Below are positions 56,143 to 64,000 of a DNA stretch of 64,000 nucleotides, piece after piece (the stretch's first letter is position 1; each line of letters starts with the position of its first letter). Origin of the DNA: Verrucomicrobium sp. BvORR106. GTDB lineage: Bacteria; Verrucomicrobiota; Verrucomicrobiia; Verrucomicrobiales; Verrucomicrobiaceae. The stretch spans positions 124,001-188,000 of the forward strand of contig NZ_BATR01000104.1 in assembly GCF_000739655.1 (NCBI RefSeq). The letters are read 5' to 3'. The position numbers and the translations under genes were made by a program. A model generated the notes under the pieces. The model searched no databases. It was not told the origin of the DNA and saw only the letters and a list, made by a program, of their open reading frames with translations.

Positions 56143-57360
56143 TCAAGAGACGAGCAGCACCTGCCCGATGAAATCTCCTTCGTTCAATACTTGGTCCGCC
56201 TCCATTCGCAGCAGTGCATTGGCACGGCTGAGGCCAAAGAGGGCGTGAGATTGCTGGATGCCCAGAGGTGTGAACCGCCCGCTTTCATAGAACCCGCGTA
56301 CATAGTGGGGGCGGTCCCCGCTATTGAAAAGGGGGCTGGAGAGGGTGGCGCTGACGATAGGGAGACTGAGGTGCTTGCCCGCAGCCCCCATGGCCTTGAG
56401 CAGGGCCGGTCGCACAAAGAGCAGGAAGGTCACGAATGACGACACAGGATTGCCTGGAAGCCCGAAGATGTGGCAGATGCCGCCGTCAGACCGCTGGGCT
56501 TGGACATAGAGGAGGGGCTTCCCCGGCTTCACCTTCACGCGCCAGAACTCGACCGGGTGCCCCAAGGCCTGCAGCGCCGGCTTGATGCAATCGTGGTCCC
56601 CCACGGAGACACCGCCCGAGAGGATGAGGAAATCATGGGTGGCGATCAGTTCACCGAGGGCGGTAGTGGTGGCGTCCAGATCATCAGGCAGATGCTGGCT
56701 GTGAACCTCACATGCACTGACCTGGCGGACCAGGCTCTCAAGCATGAGTCCGTTGGAATTGTAGAGCTGCCCGGGCTGAAGGGGGAGTCCTGCGGGTACG
56801 AGTTCATCTCCGGTCGTCACCACTGCCACCTTGGCGGGTGGATGGACCCAAACCTCGCGCAAGCCTTGCGATGCCAGTACCCCCAGCACCGTGGGGGTCA
56901 GTGCTGTGCCCGCCTCAAGGAGTTTCTGCCCCATGCAGAGGTCGCTGCCTGCACGGCGGATGTTTTCATCCAATTCAACGGGCTCCCGGCAGACGATGCG
57001 GGGGCCTGAGGGAGAAGCCTGGACGTCCACGTCCTCCTGCATGATGACGGCATCCGCCCTTGCGGGCACAGGCGCGCCAGTGAAAATGCGGATGGCCGCT
57101 CCGGAGGGAAGGGTGAGATTGAGGGAAGGCCCGGCAGGTTGCTCCCCGACAACAGCCAGTGGGGTGTCTGATCGGGTGTCGGCCGCATGCACTGCGTAGC
57201 CATCCATTGAGGAGTTGTCGAAGCCAGGCAGAGGCACACTGGCATGCACCGGCTTTCCGGCAAAACAGCCGAGCAGGGATGAAGTGAGGGGTTGGGCGGT
57301 GGGTGGGAGGGGCGTGACGCCTGCCAGAACCCTCTCCAAGGCGGCCTGTTCAGTGAGCAT
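56143..57360 (-). CDS. moeA: Molybdopterin molybdenumtransferase
   Basis: A 405-residue enzyme that inserts molybdate into adenylylated molybdopterin. PLPGFDNSSMDGYAVHA, FTGAPVPARADAVIMQEDV, VAVVTTGDELVPAG, LILSGGVSVGDHDCI (GGVSxGDxD), KVKPGKPLLY and FGLPGNPVSSFVTF are all canonical, and the C-terminal domain IV is present. The start MLTEQAALERVLAGV is as in the family. No other moa/mob genes lie in the window. The frameshifted lipoprotein gene ends 11 bp upstream. Confidence 0.95.
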   Translation of the reverse strand: MLTEQAALERVLAGVTPLPPTAQPLTSSLLGCFAGKPVHASVPLPGFDNSSMDGYAVHAADTRSDTPLAVVGEQPAGPSLNLTLPSGAAIRIFTGAPVPARADAVIMQEDVDVQASPSGPRIVCREPVELDENIRRAGSDLCMGQKLLEAGTALTPTVLGVLASQGLREVWVHPPAKVAVVTTGDELVPAGLPLQPGQLYNSNGLMLESLVRQVSACEVHSQHLPDDLDATTTALGELIATHDFLILSGGVSVGDHDCIKPALQALGHPVEFWRVKVKPGKPLLYVQAQRSDGGICHIFGLPGNPVSSFVTFLLFVRPALLKAMGAAGKHLSLPIVSATLSSPLFNSGDRPHYVRGFYESGRFTPLGIQQSHALFGLSRANALLRMEADQVLNEGDFIGQVLLVS

Positions 57361-57371
57361 GAGTGCGTGGC

Positions 57372-58036
57372 TCAGTTGATCGGTGGCGGAAGCGCGTCCG
57401 TGGGTCCCTCAGCGGCACCGCCTTTGACATCGGCTGGCACCTTGATGGAAGGGGCCTTTTGGACAGGCTGAACTGGCTGGACAGGCAACTGGGGGACGGC
57501 AGGCGCAGGGGTGGGAGCCACTGGCTGACCTGACGGATCGCGGGTGAAGGCGGGTGGCTGCAGTGAGCCATGGGAGGCCTGCCCGGGCATGACACCAGGG
57601 ATCATGGCCTCCGGGCCTGCAGGAGCGCCGGAAGCGGTGCCGGGCGCTCCGACGGCAGGTGGCTGGCCCGCCACCGGGAGGATCACCACATCCCCGCGCT
57701 TGGGGAAGCCTTCCACGATGTCTGCGGAGATGAAGTTCTGTTTGGACTCCGGTGTGACGATGAGTGACGCCTTGTTGCCAGTCTGGGGCTGGGTAATGAG
57801 CTTGGTGCCGGGGGGAGCGTCATTCGGGATTCCGTCCGGACCAGGACGAACTGCTGCTCCGGATTGACCACCTCCACCAGCCCGATGGCCATGTCCTGCT
57901 TGGGCGGCTCCTCTTTGGCTGCTTCGGCTGGCTTTTCCTGCTTGGTTTTGTGCATCAACTTGCTCACGGTGCCGCAGCTGGTACACGCGAAGGTGGCCAG
58001 TCCGAGGGCGAGCAGGATGGAATTCTGAAGGAGCAT
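57372..58036 (-). pseudogene. Lipoprotein gene with a frameshift
   Basis: From ATG 58036 the first frame gives a lipoprotein N-terminus (LLALGLATFACTSCGTV), a Lys/Glu/Pro linker and GLVEVVNPEQQFVLVRT, then becomes nonsense. A second frame takes over near 57840 with GIPNDAPPGTKLITQP, SADIVEGFPKRGDVVILPVA and a Pro/Ala-rich tail to 57372. One extra base near 57840-57850 (VLVPDGIPND) would join them into about 221 residues. The NPEQQFVLV plus GxxL pattern resembles exported proteins with a small beta-barrel. It may be a real mutation or a sequence error. Confidence 0.65.
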
Positions 58037-58126
58037 GGCGGGATGCTAGTCGGACATCTTCGTTTGGAAATTAAAAATGCCGAAATGCGGGGTGGAAAGG
58101 GCGGGGCTCCCCGCTACGATTGGCGG

Positions 58127-60121
58127 GTGAGTTATCAGGTTTTCGCCCGCAAATACCGGCCGCGCACGTTTGAAGACGTGCTGGGGCAGGACCACGTCGT
58201 GCGCACGTTGCGCAATGCCATCGCCCAGAACCGTTTGGCGCATGCCTACCTCTTTGTCGGGCCCCGTGGAACGGGCAAGACCAGTACGGCTCGTATCTTT
58301 GCGAAGGCGCTGAACTGCCCCAACGGACCCCGGGTGGACTTTGACCCGGACGACGAGGTCTGTGTGGAGATCGAAAAGGGGATCAGCCTCGATGTCCGCG
58401 AGATTGACGGTGCCAGCAACAACGGGGTGGAGCAGGTGCGCGAACTGCGTGAGGAGGTGAAATTTGCCCCCACCCGCTGTCGGTACAAGATCTACTACAT
58501 CGATGAGGTGCACATGCTGAGCACCGCCGCCTTCAACGCCCTGTTGAAGACGCTCGAGGAGCCGCCGGAGCACGTGAAGTTCATCTTCGCCACGACAGAG
58601 GCTCACAAGGTCCTGCCCACGATCATCAGCCGCTGTCAGCGGTTCGACCTGCGCCGCATCCCGGCCGGACTGATCGCCAAGCACCTGCTGCACATCGCCA
58701 CTCTGGAAAAGGTGGCCTTGAGCGAGAAGGCGGCCTATGCCATCGCGAAGGGGGCGGAAGGCGGGATGCGCGATGCGCAGTCTATGCTGGACCAGCTCGT
58801 GGCGTTCTGCGGGGAGAGGATCGAGGAGCAGGATGTACTGGACATCTTCGGGTTCACCCGGGGTGAGACGGTGGCCAACCTGGCCTCCCGAATCCTGGAC
58901 CGCGACACGGTTGGCGCTCTGAAGGAACTTCATTCTCAAGCGGATACGGGCAAAGATCTTGGCCGCCTGCTGACCGATCTCATTCAGCACTTCCGCACGC
59001 TGTTGGTTCACCAGGTGGACCCGGCTGCCGCCGAAGAGGATCTGTCGCCAGAAGTGGCGGAGATGGTCCGACAACAGTCCGCCATGGTGCAGGCTGAATC
59101 CCTGCTGCGGGTGATGGATGGCCTTGCCGAGGTGGATGCCCGCATGCGCTGGGCCAGCAACAAGCTGCTGCACCTGGAGATTGGCGTCATTCAGGCGGTG
59201 CAGACCCTTGGCGAAGTGACCCTGAGCGAGGTGATTGAGGCTCTGGGTGGGGCACCCAGTCCGGATCTGATCGCCCGCCGCGCTGCTCCTCCCGTGACGT
59301 CCCGAGCGGTGGTGGAGGCTCCGGCTGCGGAACGTCCGCGCCCGGCTCCTGTTGCCGCACCGACGCCGACACCGGCACCGGCTCCCGTGTCCATTTCGGC
59401 GCCGACGCCCGCGCTCGCGCCAGCACCTGTGGCAGAACCTGCGCCGCTTCCGCCGCTTTTCCGTGAGGAACCAGCTCCCCCGGCCCCCGTGCCGCCGCTG
59501 TTCCGCGATGAGCCGCCTCAGTCGGACCGACCCGCAGCGGTCATCGCTCCTGCGGCTCCACCGCCGGTGGCTGCTCCTGTGGAGGCACCGCCCGTCATAG
59601 AAGCGCCCGCCCCGGCACCCGTGGCAGAGGTTCCGGCTTCTCCGCCTGCCGCTCCTTCTTCCGCGGGGGCAACTCCAGAAGAGCAGTGGCATCAGATCAA
59701 AGAGCGATTCCGCAGCAAGAGCCCGCTCAAGGCGGACTATCTGGATGTGGCGGCGCTTCAGTCCTGTGAAGGCAAGACGTTGCGCATTGGCATGCCCACC
59801 TCTGAGGCCGGACATCGTGATGCGTTGCTCTACGCTCCCGTCCGCAAGGCACTGGAGGAGATCATGTCAGATGTGATCGGGCGTCCCATGATGCTGGAGA
59901 TCAACCTGGATCCCACCATGGAACCGCCGCCCATGGCGGAGCCCATGTTCACGTTCTCCGATCCGGAGCCTGCCCCTGCGAAGGCTGCCGCACCGAAGCC
60001 CGAGGCCAAGGCTGAAGTCAAAGCCGAGGCGGCCAAACCGGCCATTAATGAAGATTTCTATAATGACCCGCTGATCCAGGAGGCCTTGGTCAAATTCAAA
60101 GCCACCTTGGTGAAGCCGTAA
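58127..60121 (+). CDS. dnaX: DNA polymerase III subunit gamma/tau
   Basis: A 664-residue clamp-loader ATPase. SYQVFARKYRPRTFEDVLGQ, Walker A VGPRGTGKTSTARIFA, IDGASNNGVEQVRELREEVK, Walker B IYYIDEVHML, TLEEPPEHVKFIFATTEAHK and sensor ISRCQRFDLRR are standard. The zinc module is altered: CPNGPRVDFDPDDEVC keeps only two of four Cys. A long Pro/Ala-rich linker (about 400-540, including PPLFREEP and PPLFRDEP repeats) precedes a C-terminal domain. GTG 58127 is the family start; open frame continues upstream. ybaB follows after 59 bp, the usual order. Confidence 0.93.
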   Translation: MSYQVFARKYRPRTFEDVLGQDHVVRTLRNAIAQNRLAHAYLFVGPRGTGKTSTARIFAKALNCPNGPRVDFDPDDEVCVEIEKGISLDVREIDGASNNGVEQVRELREEVKFAPTRCRYKIYYIDEVHMLSTAAFNALLKTLEEPPEHVKFIFATTEAHKVLPTIISRCQRFDLRRIPAGLIAKHLLHIATLEKVALSEKAAYAIAKGAEGGMRDAQSMLDQLVAFCGERIEEQDVLDIFGFTRGETVANLASRILDRDTVGALKELHSQADTGKDLGRLLTDLIQHFRTLLVHQVDPAAAEEDLSPEVAEMVRQQSAMVQAESLLRVMDGLAEVDARMRWASNKLLHLEIGVIQAVQTLGEVTLSEVIEALGGAPSPDLIARRAAPPVTSRAVVEAPAAERPRPAPVAAPTPTPAPAPVSISAPTPALAPAPVAEPAPLPPLFREEPAPPAPVPPLFRDEPPQSDRPAAVIAPAAPPPVAAPVEAPPVIEAPAPAPVAEVPASPPAAPSSAGATPEEQWHQIKERFRSKSPLKADYLDVAALQSCEGKTLRIGMPTSEAGHRDALLYAPVRKALEEIMSDVIGRPMMLEINLDPTMEPPPMAEPMFTFSDPEPAPAKAAAPKPEAKAEVKAEAAKPAINEDFYNDPLIQEALVKFKATLVKP

Positions 60122-60180
60122 GCATTCCAACCGGGTCTCCAGAGCACTTTTCCAACCAACCACACACCCACCTTTCCCGC

Positions 60181-60495
60181 ATGAACATTCAGAAGATGAT
60201 GAAGCAAATGCAGCAGATGCAGTCCAAGATGGCTCAGACCCAGGACGATCTTGCTGGCAAGACCATGGAAGTGAGCTCCGGCGGCGGCCGCGTCACGGTC
60301 ACCGTCACAGGCGCGCAGGAAATTACCGGCATCAAGATCAACAAAGAGATCGTCGATCCTGAAGACGTGGACATGCTGGAAACCCTGGTGCTGACCGCCG
60401 TACAGCAAGCCCTGGCCAAGAGCAAGGAAATGGCCGCCGGTGAAATGGGCAAGCTGACCCAAGGGATGGGGCTGCCTCCCGGCATGGGATTCTAA
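60181..60495 (+). CDS. ybaB: YbaB/EbfC nucleoid-associated protein
   Basis: A 104-residue dimeric DNA-binding protein. It starts MNIQKMMKQMQQMQSKMAQT (Met/Gln-rich helix), continues VSSGGGRVTVTVTGAQEITG and IDPEDVDMLE-like VDPEDVDMLETLVLTAVQQAL, and ends GKLTQGMGLPPGMGF. It follows dnaX as in most bacteria, but recR, the usual third gene, is not next; a GFA gene is. Confidence 0.92.
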   Translation: MNIQKMMKQMQQMQSKMAQTQDDLAGKTMEVSSGGGRVTVTVTGAQEITGIKINKEIVDPEDVDMLETLVLTAVQQALAKSKEMAAGEMGKLTQGMGLPPGMGF

Positions 60496-60521
60496 TAGTG
60501 ATGCTGTAAGATTCGCACTCT

Positions 60522-60552
60522 CCCAGGTGTTGCTTCGCTGAAGGCACCTGGG
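60522..60552 (+). terminator. Hairpin after ybaB
   Basis: CCCAGGTG (60522-60529)/CACCTGGG (60545-60552) around TTGCTTCGCTGAAGG. The loop is reminiscent of the hairpin-repeat loops and a GAACTCCC-like motif follows, so this may be a diverged repeat copy serving as transcript end. There is no T-run. Confidence 0.45.
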
Positions 60553-60666
60553 GAGTGAGGTGAACTCCCGGTGGGGTTGATCCCTGCGCGGGTGTCGAAA
60601 AGGTGGCGCACTCGCTTGGTAGCAGCGAGGCACGCTCGCAAGCAGTGCGGAGCGATACCTTTGAGT

Positions 60667-61074
60667 ATGAAAGATCCCATACTCAAATTCACTGGTGGAT
60701 GCCTCTGTGGAAAGACCCGGTACGAAGCCGCAGGGAGCCCGCACGACATCACTCACTGTCATTGCGAGGACTGCCGACGGAGCTCTGGCTCGGCCTTTGT
60801 GACTTGGGCATCGTTCCGCAGCGCTGACTTCGCTTTCACATCCGGTGACCCCAAGACGCTGGAGTGGGCAAGTAGGTTCAGGGGCTTTTGTCCCGAGTGT
60901 GGGACGCCTCTTACCTTTCAGGCTGAACCTGGTGCTGATGACGTGGCCGTCACGGTGGCCAGCTTGGATGAGCCCGGAGTGGTCATACCCGCGGACCATA
61001 CCTGGACGCAGGATCGATTGCCCTGGATCCATCTCGATGATGGGCTGCCAGAGTATCTGACGGACCGACGATGA
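60667..61074 (+). CDS. GFA family (glutathione-dependent formaldehyde-activating-like) protein
   Basis: A 135-residue zinc protein: FTGGCLCGKTRYEAAG, THCHCEDCRRSSGSAFVTWA and GFCPECGTPLTF carry the three Cys pairs of the GFA/Mss4-like fold. Most bacterial members are small zinc proteins whose substrate is unknown; formaldehyde activation is shown for only a few. ATG 60667 was chosen because family similarity begins there. It lies 172 bp after ybaB behind a hairpin and so may have its own promoter. Confidence 0.88.
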   Translation: MKDPILKFTGGCLCGKTRYEAAGSPHDITHCHCEDCRRSSGSAFVTWASFRSADFAFTSGDPKTLEWASRFRGFCPECGTPLTFQAEPGADDVAVTVASLDEPGVVIPADHTWTQDRLPWIHLDDGLPEYLTDRR

Positions 61075-61119
61075 CGTGGAGAGGTTGACGGACGTGGCGC
61101 AGGTTTGTACGATGCACTC

Positions 61120-61665
61120 ATGAGTCAGTTTGGCCGGTCACTGTTTGGAGGAACGACCTGGATCTTCTGGGTGTTGTCTCCAATAGCCTTCGTCTGCGCG
61201 TTGCTGTTCTCGCTGGTGGCCTACGGTGGGCTGCGTGCGGGCGACTGGGTGGCGGGCGGAGTCGCGCTCGTGCTGACGATCTCTTGTGTGCTCTTGATCC
61301 TGGCTCTCTGGGGTCGGGGCTTGGCCTGGGCGGGGAGGGGACTTTGTGGGATCGTCGCTTTGGCCTATCTGGTTTACCTGGTCCATGAATGGGGCTGGAA
61401 TCGCGAATCGCTTCCCGACTATCGCGGTAGAGGGGACGCTCATCCCATCAATGCCACGTTGGGCTTTCTTATCATCGGGGTGCCCTGTGCGCTCTATGCT
61501 GTGCTTGGCAGGTTTAGCTGGAGGGCGGAGCAGGCGATGGAAGTTGTGGAGGGCGATGATGCGGATGATGAAGACGGGCTTGATGATGAGGCCCTGGAGG
61601 AGCTGGAGGCACCAGAAGCGCAAGGTCGAGACGAAGGGGAACGGTTGGGGCGTGAGCGGGGTTAG
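61120..61665 (+). CDS. Unrecognised membrane protein with acidic tail
   Basis: A 181-residue protein with about four hydrophobic segments (WIFWVLSPIAFVCALLFSLVAY; WVAGGVALVLTISCVLLILAL; GLCGIVALAYLVYLVHEW; LGFLIIGVPCALYAVLG) and a strongly acidic C-terminus (EGDDADDEDGLDDEALEELE). I do not recognise the family. The last codons lie in the first, partial unit of a tandem DNA repeat, so the present C-terminus may have been set by repeat insertion. ATG 61120 is preferred to a TTG at 61105. Confidence 0.55.
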   Translation: MSQFGRSLFGGTTWIFWVLSPIAFVCALLFSLVAYGGLRAGDWVAGGVALVLTISCVLLILALWGRGLAWAGRGLCGIVALAYLVYLVHEWGWNRESLPDYRGRGDAHPINATLGFLIIGVPCALYAVLGRFSWRAEQAMEVVEGDDADDEDGLDDEALEELEAPEAQGRDEGERLGRERG

Positions 61666-61940
61666 GGAATTGTGCTCCTGAGTCCGGGGGCAGGTCTTGA
61701 GGTGGTATGGCTGCGGAGCAGAGGAGGCGAGGTCTCCGGCCCCGCGGTCTGTTGGGTGGGCGGAGCGGGGAGGGCATCAAGGGACGTTTGGGGCGTGAGC
61801 GGGGCTGGGAACCCCCGCCTCCTGTACCTGAAAGAGCTGCTCGTGACTTGGCTGCGGAGTAAAGGAGGCGGGGTCTCCGGCCCCGCGGTCTGTTGGGCGG
61901 GCGGAGCGGGGAGGGCATCAAGGGACGTTTGGGGCGTGAG
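61645..61940 (+). repeat. About 142-bp tandem GC-rich repeat, 2.3 copies
   Basis: Copies at 61708-61800 and 61849-61940 are over 90 percent alike by eye (shared landmarks TCTCCGGCCCCGCGGTCTGT, GCGGAGCGGGGAGGGCATCA and GGGACGTTTGGGGCGTGAGC), 141 bp apart. A partial unit (TTGGGGCGTGAGCGGGG) starts at 61645, inside the preceding gene. The spacer halves are less alike. No long reading frame is believable here. The gap 61666-62126 holds only this repeat, a CCGGTTG/CAACCGG hairpin (about 61940-61956) and the pgm terminator. Confidence 0.75.
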
Positions 61941-62064
61941 CCGGTTGGCACAACCGGACTACGCCTGTGGTGTGGCTGCGGGAGTAGTCTGGACGTGTCG
62001 TCCGGGAGCGGCAGCGGAGGGGGGCGTTACCGGCTGAAAGCCACTGACCAGCGGTGAAACGAAA

Positions 62065-62099
62065 CAGGCGTCCTGCTGGCAGGGCCAGCAGAACGCCTG
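62065..62099 (-). terminator. Terminator of the phosphohexomutase gene
   Basis: Arms CAGGCGT...GCTGGC and GCCAGC...ACGCCTG form a long stem; read on the minus strand it is followed by TTTCGTTTC, a fair T-rich tract. Confidence 0.75.
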
Positions 62100-62126
62100 A
62101 AATGATCAACAAGTTGACGGCTAGAA

Positions 62127-64000
62127 CTACGCGAGGCGGGCGTCGATGTCCTTCTCGATGGCGCTCCAGAGAGTCTTCAGACTGCTGCTGACCTTCTCCT
62201 TGGCGGCGGAGAGTTCTTCGGCAGTGAACTTGCCACCGGAGGGCTGCTGGCGGCCATAGAGGTAGTATTTGATCTTGGGCTCCGTGCCGCTCGGGCGCAC
62301 CGCAAAGGCGCGGCCGTCGGCAGTGAAGACCCAGAGCATCTTCTCCTTGGGGATGGTGTCACCTTCTTCATCAAGGTGGCCGCCCTTGCTGTAGTCCACA
62401 GTGCGAATCACCGGGCTGCCGTCAAACTCGGTCGGAGGCTGGTTGGCGTAGGAGTCGGCGAGTTTCTGGATCTTGGCAGCGCCTTCCGCACCTTCGAAGG
62501 TTTTGCTGTGGTTGCTTTCGAGGAAATAGCCGAATTCGGCGTAGATGTCGTCCAGCAGTTCGATGAGAGTCTTGCCCTGTGATGCAGCGTACGCGGCCAC
62601 TTCTGCAAACATGACCACCGCTCCGTTGCCGTCCTTGTCACGGGTGGAGTCGGTGCCGAGGTAGCCGTAGCTTTCCTCACCACCGAAGACGAAGAACTTG
62701 CTGTGCTCCAGACGGGCGGTACGGGTTTCCGCATCCGTCATGTCGCGGTACTTGGCGCGAATGTCGGCAGGAAGGGCCTGCTCGTATTTCTCCAGCTTGG
62801 CGCTGATGTATTTGAAGCCGGTCAGGGTGTTCACCACGCCGATGCCGAAGCCTTCCGCCACGGCGGACTGGAGATCGGTGGTGACGAAGGTTTTGATCAG
62901 TACGGCGTTCTTCTTGTTGGCGTCGTTGATGATGCCGAGATCAAAGAAGGTCTTGATGCGATACCAGCCGATGAGAGAGCCGATCTGGTTGCCGGTGAGA
63001 AGCTGCATCTTGCCATCGAGACCACGCACACCCACGCCCATGCGGTCGCAGTCCGGGTCCGTGCCGATGACGATGTCTGCGCCCTCTTTGTCCGCAAGGG
63101 CCACTGCCATGGCCAGGGTCGGGGCGTTCTCCGGGTTCGGGGAGGCAACGGTAGGGAAGCGTCCGTCGAAGATGTCCTGCTCCGGCACGGTGAGGGTGTT
63201 GAAGCCCAGCTTGCGAAGAATCCGTGGGACGAGCACGCCGCCCGCACCGTGGAGGGCGGTGTACACGATCTTCAGATTCCGGGCCTTCTCCAGGAGCTCG
63301 GGCTGGAGCATGAGGGCTTCCACCCGCTTGAGATAGATCTGATCCATCTCCTCACCCAGAATGGTAAGGGTGCCGCGCTGGTCTTCCGGAAGGGGCGTGT
63401 AGGCCTCGCTCTTGATGGCGTTTACTTCCGTGATGATGCCCGTGGCGTGAGGCTCCACGATGCCGGCGCCGTCCGCGTAGTTGACCTTGTAGCCGTTGTC
63501 ATGGGCAGGGTTGTGGGAGGCGGTGAGCATGACGCCAGCATCGGCACGAAGCTGACGGACGGAGAAGGACATCTCCGGCGTGGCGCGGGGACCGTCGAAG
63601 AGGTACACGTCGCAGCCAAGGTCGGTGGCGATTTTGGCGCAGTCTTTGGCGAATTCCGGGGAGAAATGACGCGTGTCGTGGGAGAAAACAATCTTGGGCT
63701 TGCCCGCGAGGCCGGCGTTGGCGCGGTACTTGATCGCGTAGGCCACGAGTCCCTGAGTGGCGCGGGAGACGTTGTACTCATTCATCGAGTTGGTGCCCAC
63801 GCAGGCATACTCGGGTCGGGCGTCGGCAGCGGCGTTGCCACGCTCTGCGGCGGTGACGATCTTGCCGATCGTACGACCGCGGAGGCCCCCGGTGCCAAAC
63901 TTGAGGGCGGCGTAGAAGCGGTCATTCAGCTCCGTCCACTGGCCGACGTTGGCCAGCTCTTCGACGCTGGCGCGGTACACGGGATTGACGCTGCCCGCGA
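62127..64000 (-). CDS. Phosphoglucomutase/phosphomannomutase, 5' end outside the window
   Basis: The frame is open to base 64000, so the start lies outside; 624 codons are seen. Alpha-D-phosphohexomutase landmarks: KFGTGGLRGRTIG, active-site Ser in TASHNPAHDNGYKVNY, metal loop GTDPDCDRMGVGVR, sugar loop GGEESYGYLGTDSTRDKDG and phosphate loop RPSGTEPKIKYYL. It interconverts 1- and 6-phosphates of glucose or mannose and feeds nucleotide-sugar synthesis, alongside galE and OpgH. The variant GGLRG at the start places it in the PGM2-like, phosphopentomutase-related group, so ribose phosphate is a possible substrate. Confidence 0.92.
   Translation of the reverse strand, partial: AGSVNPVYRASVEELANVGQWTELNDRFYAALKFGTGGLRGRTIGKIVTAAERGNAAADARPEYACVGTNSMNEYNVSRATQGLVAYAIKYRANAGLAGKPKIVFSHDTRHFSPEFAKDCAKIATDLGCDVYLFDGPRATPEMSFSVRQLRADAGVMLTASHNPAHDNGYKVNYADGAGIVEPHATGIITEVNAIKSEAYTPLPEDQRGTLTILGEEMDQIYLKRVEALMLQPELLEKARNLKIVYTALHGAGGVLVPRILRKLGFNTLTVPEQDIFDGRFPTVASPNPENAPTLAMAVALADKEGADIVIGTDPDCDRMGVGVRGLDGKMQLLTGNQIGSLIGWYRIKTFFDLGIINDANKKNAVLIKTFVTTDLQSAVAEGFGIGVVNTLTGFKYISAKLEKYEQALPADIRAKYRDMTDAETRTARLEHSKFFVFGGEESYGYLGTDSTRDKDGNGAVVMFAEVAAYAASQGKTLIELLDDIYAEFGYFLESNHSKTFEGAEGAAKIQKLADSYANQPPTEFDGSPVIRTVDYSKGGHLDEEGDTIPKEKMLWVFTADGRAFAVRPSGTEPKIKYYLYGRQQPSGGKFTAEELSAAKEKVSSSLKTLWSAIEKDIDARLA

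Noticed and set aside
58046-59815. 589-residue minus-strand frame antisense to dnaX
   Set aside because: Arg/His-rich translation without motifs, fully inside a canonical dnaX.

Overview
The window looks like a chromosomal segment of a Verrucomicrobiota bacterium, most likely Verrucomicrobiaceae or a close relative. Pointers are two PEP-CTERM proteins, a DUF1549/DUF1553 protein with a CxxCH motif, a planctomycete/verrucomicrobial type ceramidase-like protein, LL-diaminopimelate aminotransferase (DapL), a Gram-negative envelope gene set (OpgG/OpgH, LPS-core-type glycosyltransferases, lipoproteins) and high GC. The taxonomic call is inference from gene content. I see no rRNA, tRNA, CRISPR array, phage or transposase gene.

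Layout. 1-4.98 kb: a partial ceramidase-like gene, two PEP-CTERM genes, a wrecked larA between them, a UPF0261 (Tm-1-like) protein and DUF6429. 5.2-12.2 kb: triple-domain universal stress protein, coaC, a secreted SGNH hydrolase, an ABC exporter and a leucyl/arginyl-transferase-like protein. 12.2-16.3 kb: a minus-strand run (YCII, DUF6614, BNR/sialidase-like), a VOC protein, CHAD and an unknown. 16.5-20.5 kb: two LPS-type glycosyltransferases, then a PhoB/PhoR-like pair. 20.6-25.9 kb: an NlpC/P60 hydrolase and an opgG-unknown-opgH operon for osmoregulated periplasmic glucans. 26.1-30.7 kb: ClC channel broken at a G10 tract, dapL, DUF421, sugar isomerase. 30.8-34.6 kb: a three-gene overlapping operon with a DUF3142 lipoprotein. 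34.6-39.1 kb: repeat-rich intergenic DNA, gene remnants, the CMD-ECF41 pair and an acyltransferase. 39.3-42.9 kb: DUF883, holin-like, unknown, two PilT-type ATPases. 43-52 kb: asnB, DUF1549 protein, a 7TM/zinc-motif protein, Gfo/Idh/MocA oxidoreductase, galE, M50-like protein. 52.2-58 kb: two SDRs flanking a His-rich lipoprotein, four small unknowns, moeA, a frameshifted lipoprotein. 58-64 kb: dnaX-ybaB, a GFA protein, a small membrane protein, tandem repeats and a 5'-truncated phosphohexomutase.

How the genes work together: the dominant theme is the cell envelope. OpgG and OpgH make periplasmic glucans; the two glycosyltransferases probably act on LPS core; galE and the phosphohexomutase feed sugar-nucleotide pools; NlpC/P60, DUF3142, PEP-CTERM and DUF883/holin-like proteins sit in or beyond the membrane. 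dapL and asnB are biosynthetic, coaC and moeA make cofactors, and dnaX-ybaB is replication/repair housekeeping.

Most notable: (i) an unnamed membrane-anchored protein translationally coupled to opgH inside the opg operon; (ii) a family of intergenic hairpin repeats whose arms differ between copies but stay complementary; (iii) an inverted-repeat-bounded noncoding element; (iv) an unusually high number of broken reading frames (larA, ClC, a lipoprotein, a small membrane protein and a 3' gene fragment), which calls for read-level checking before they are called biological.
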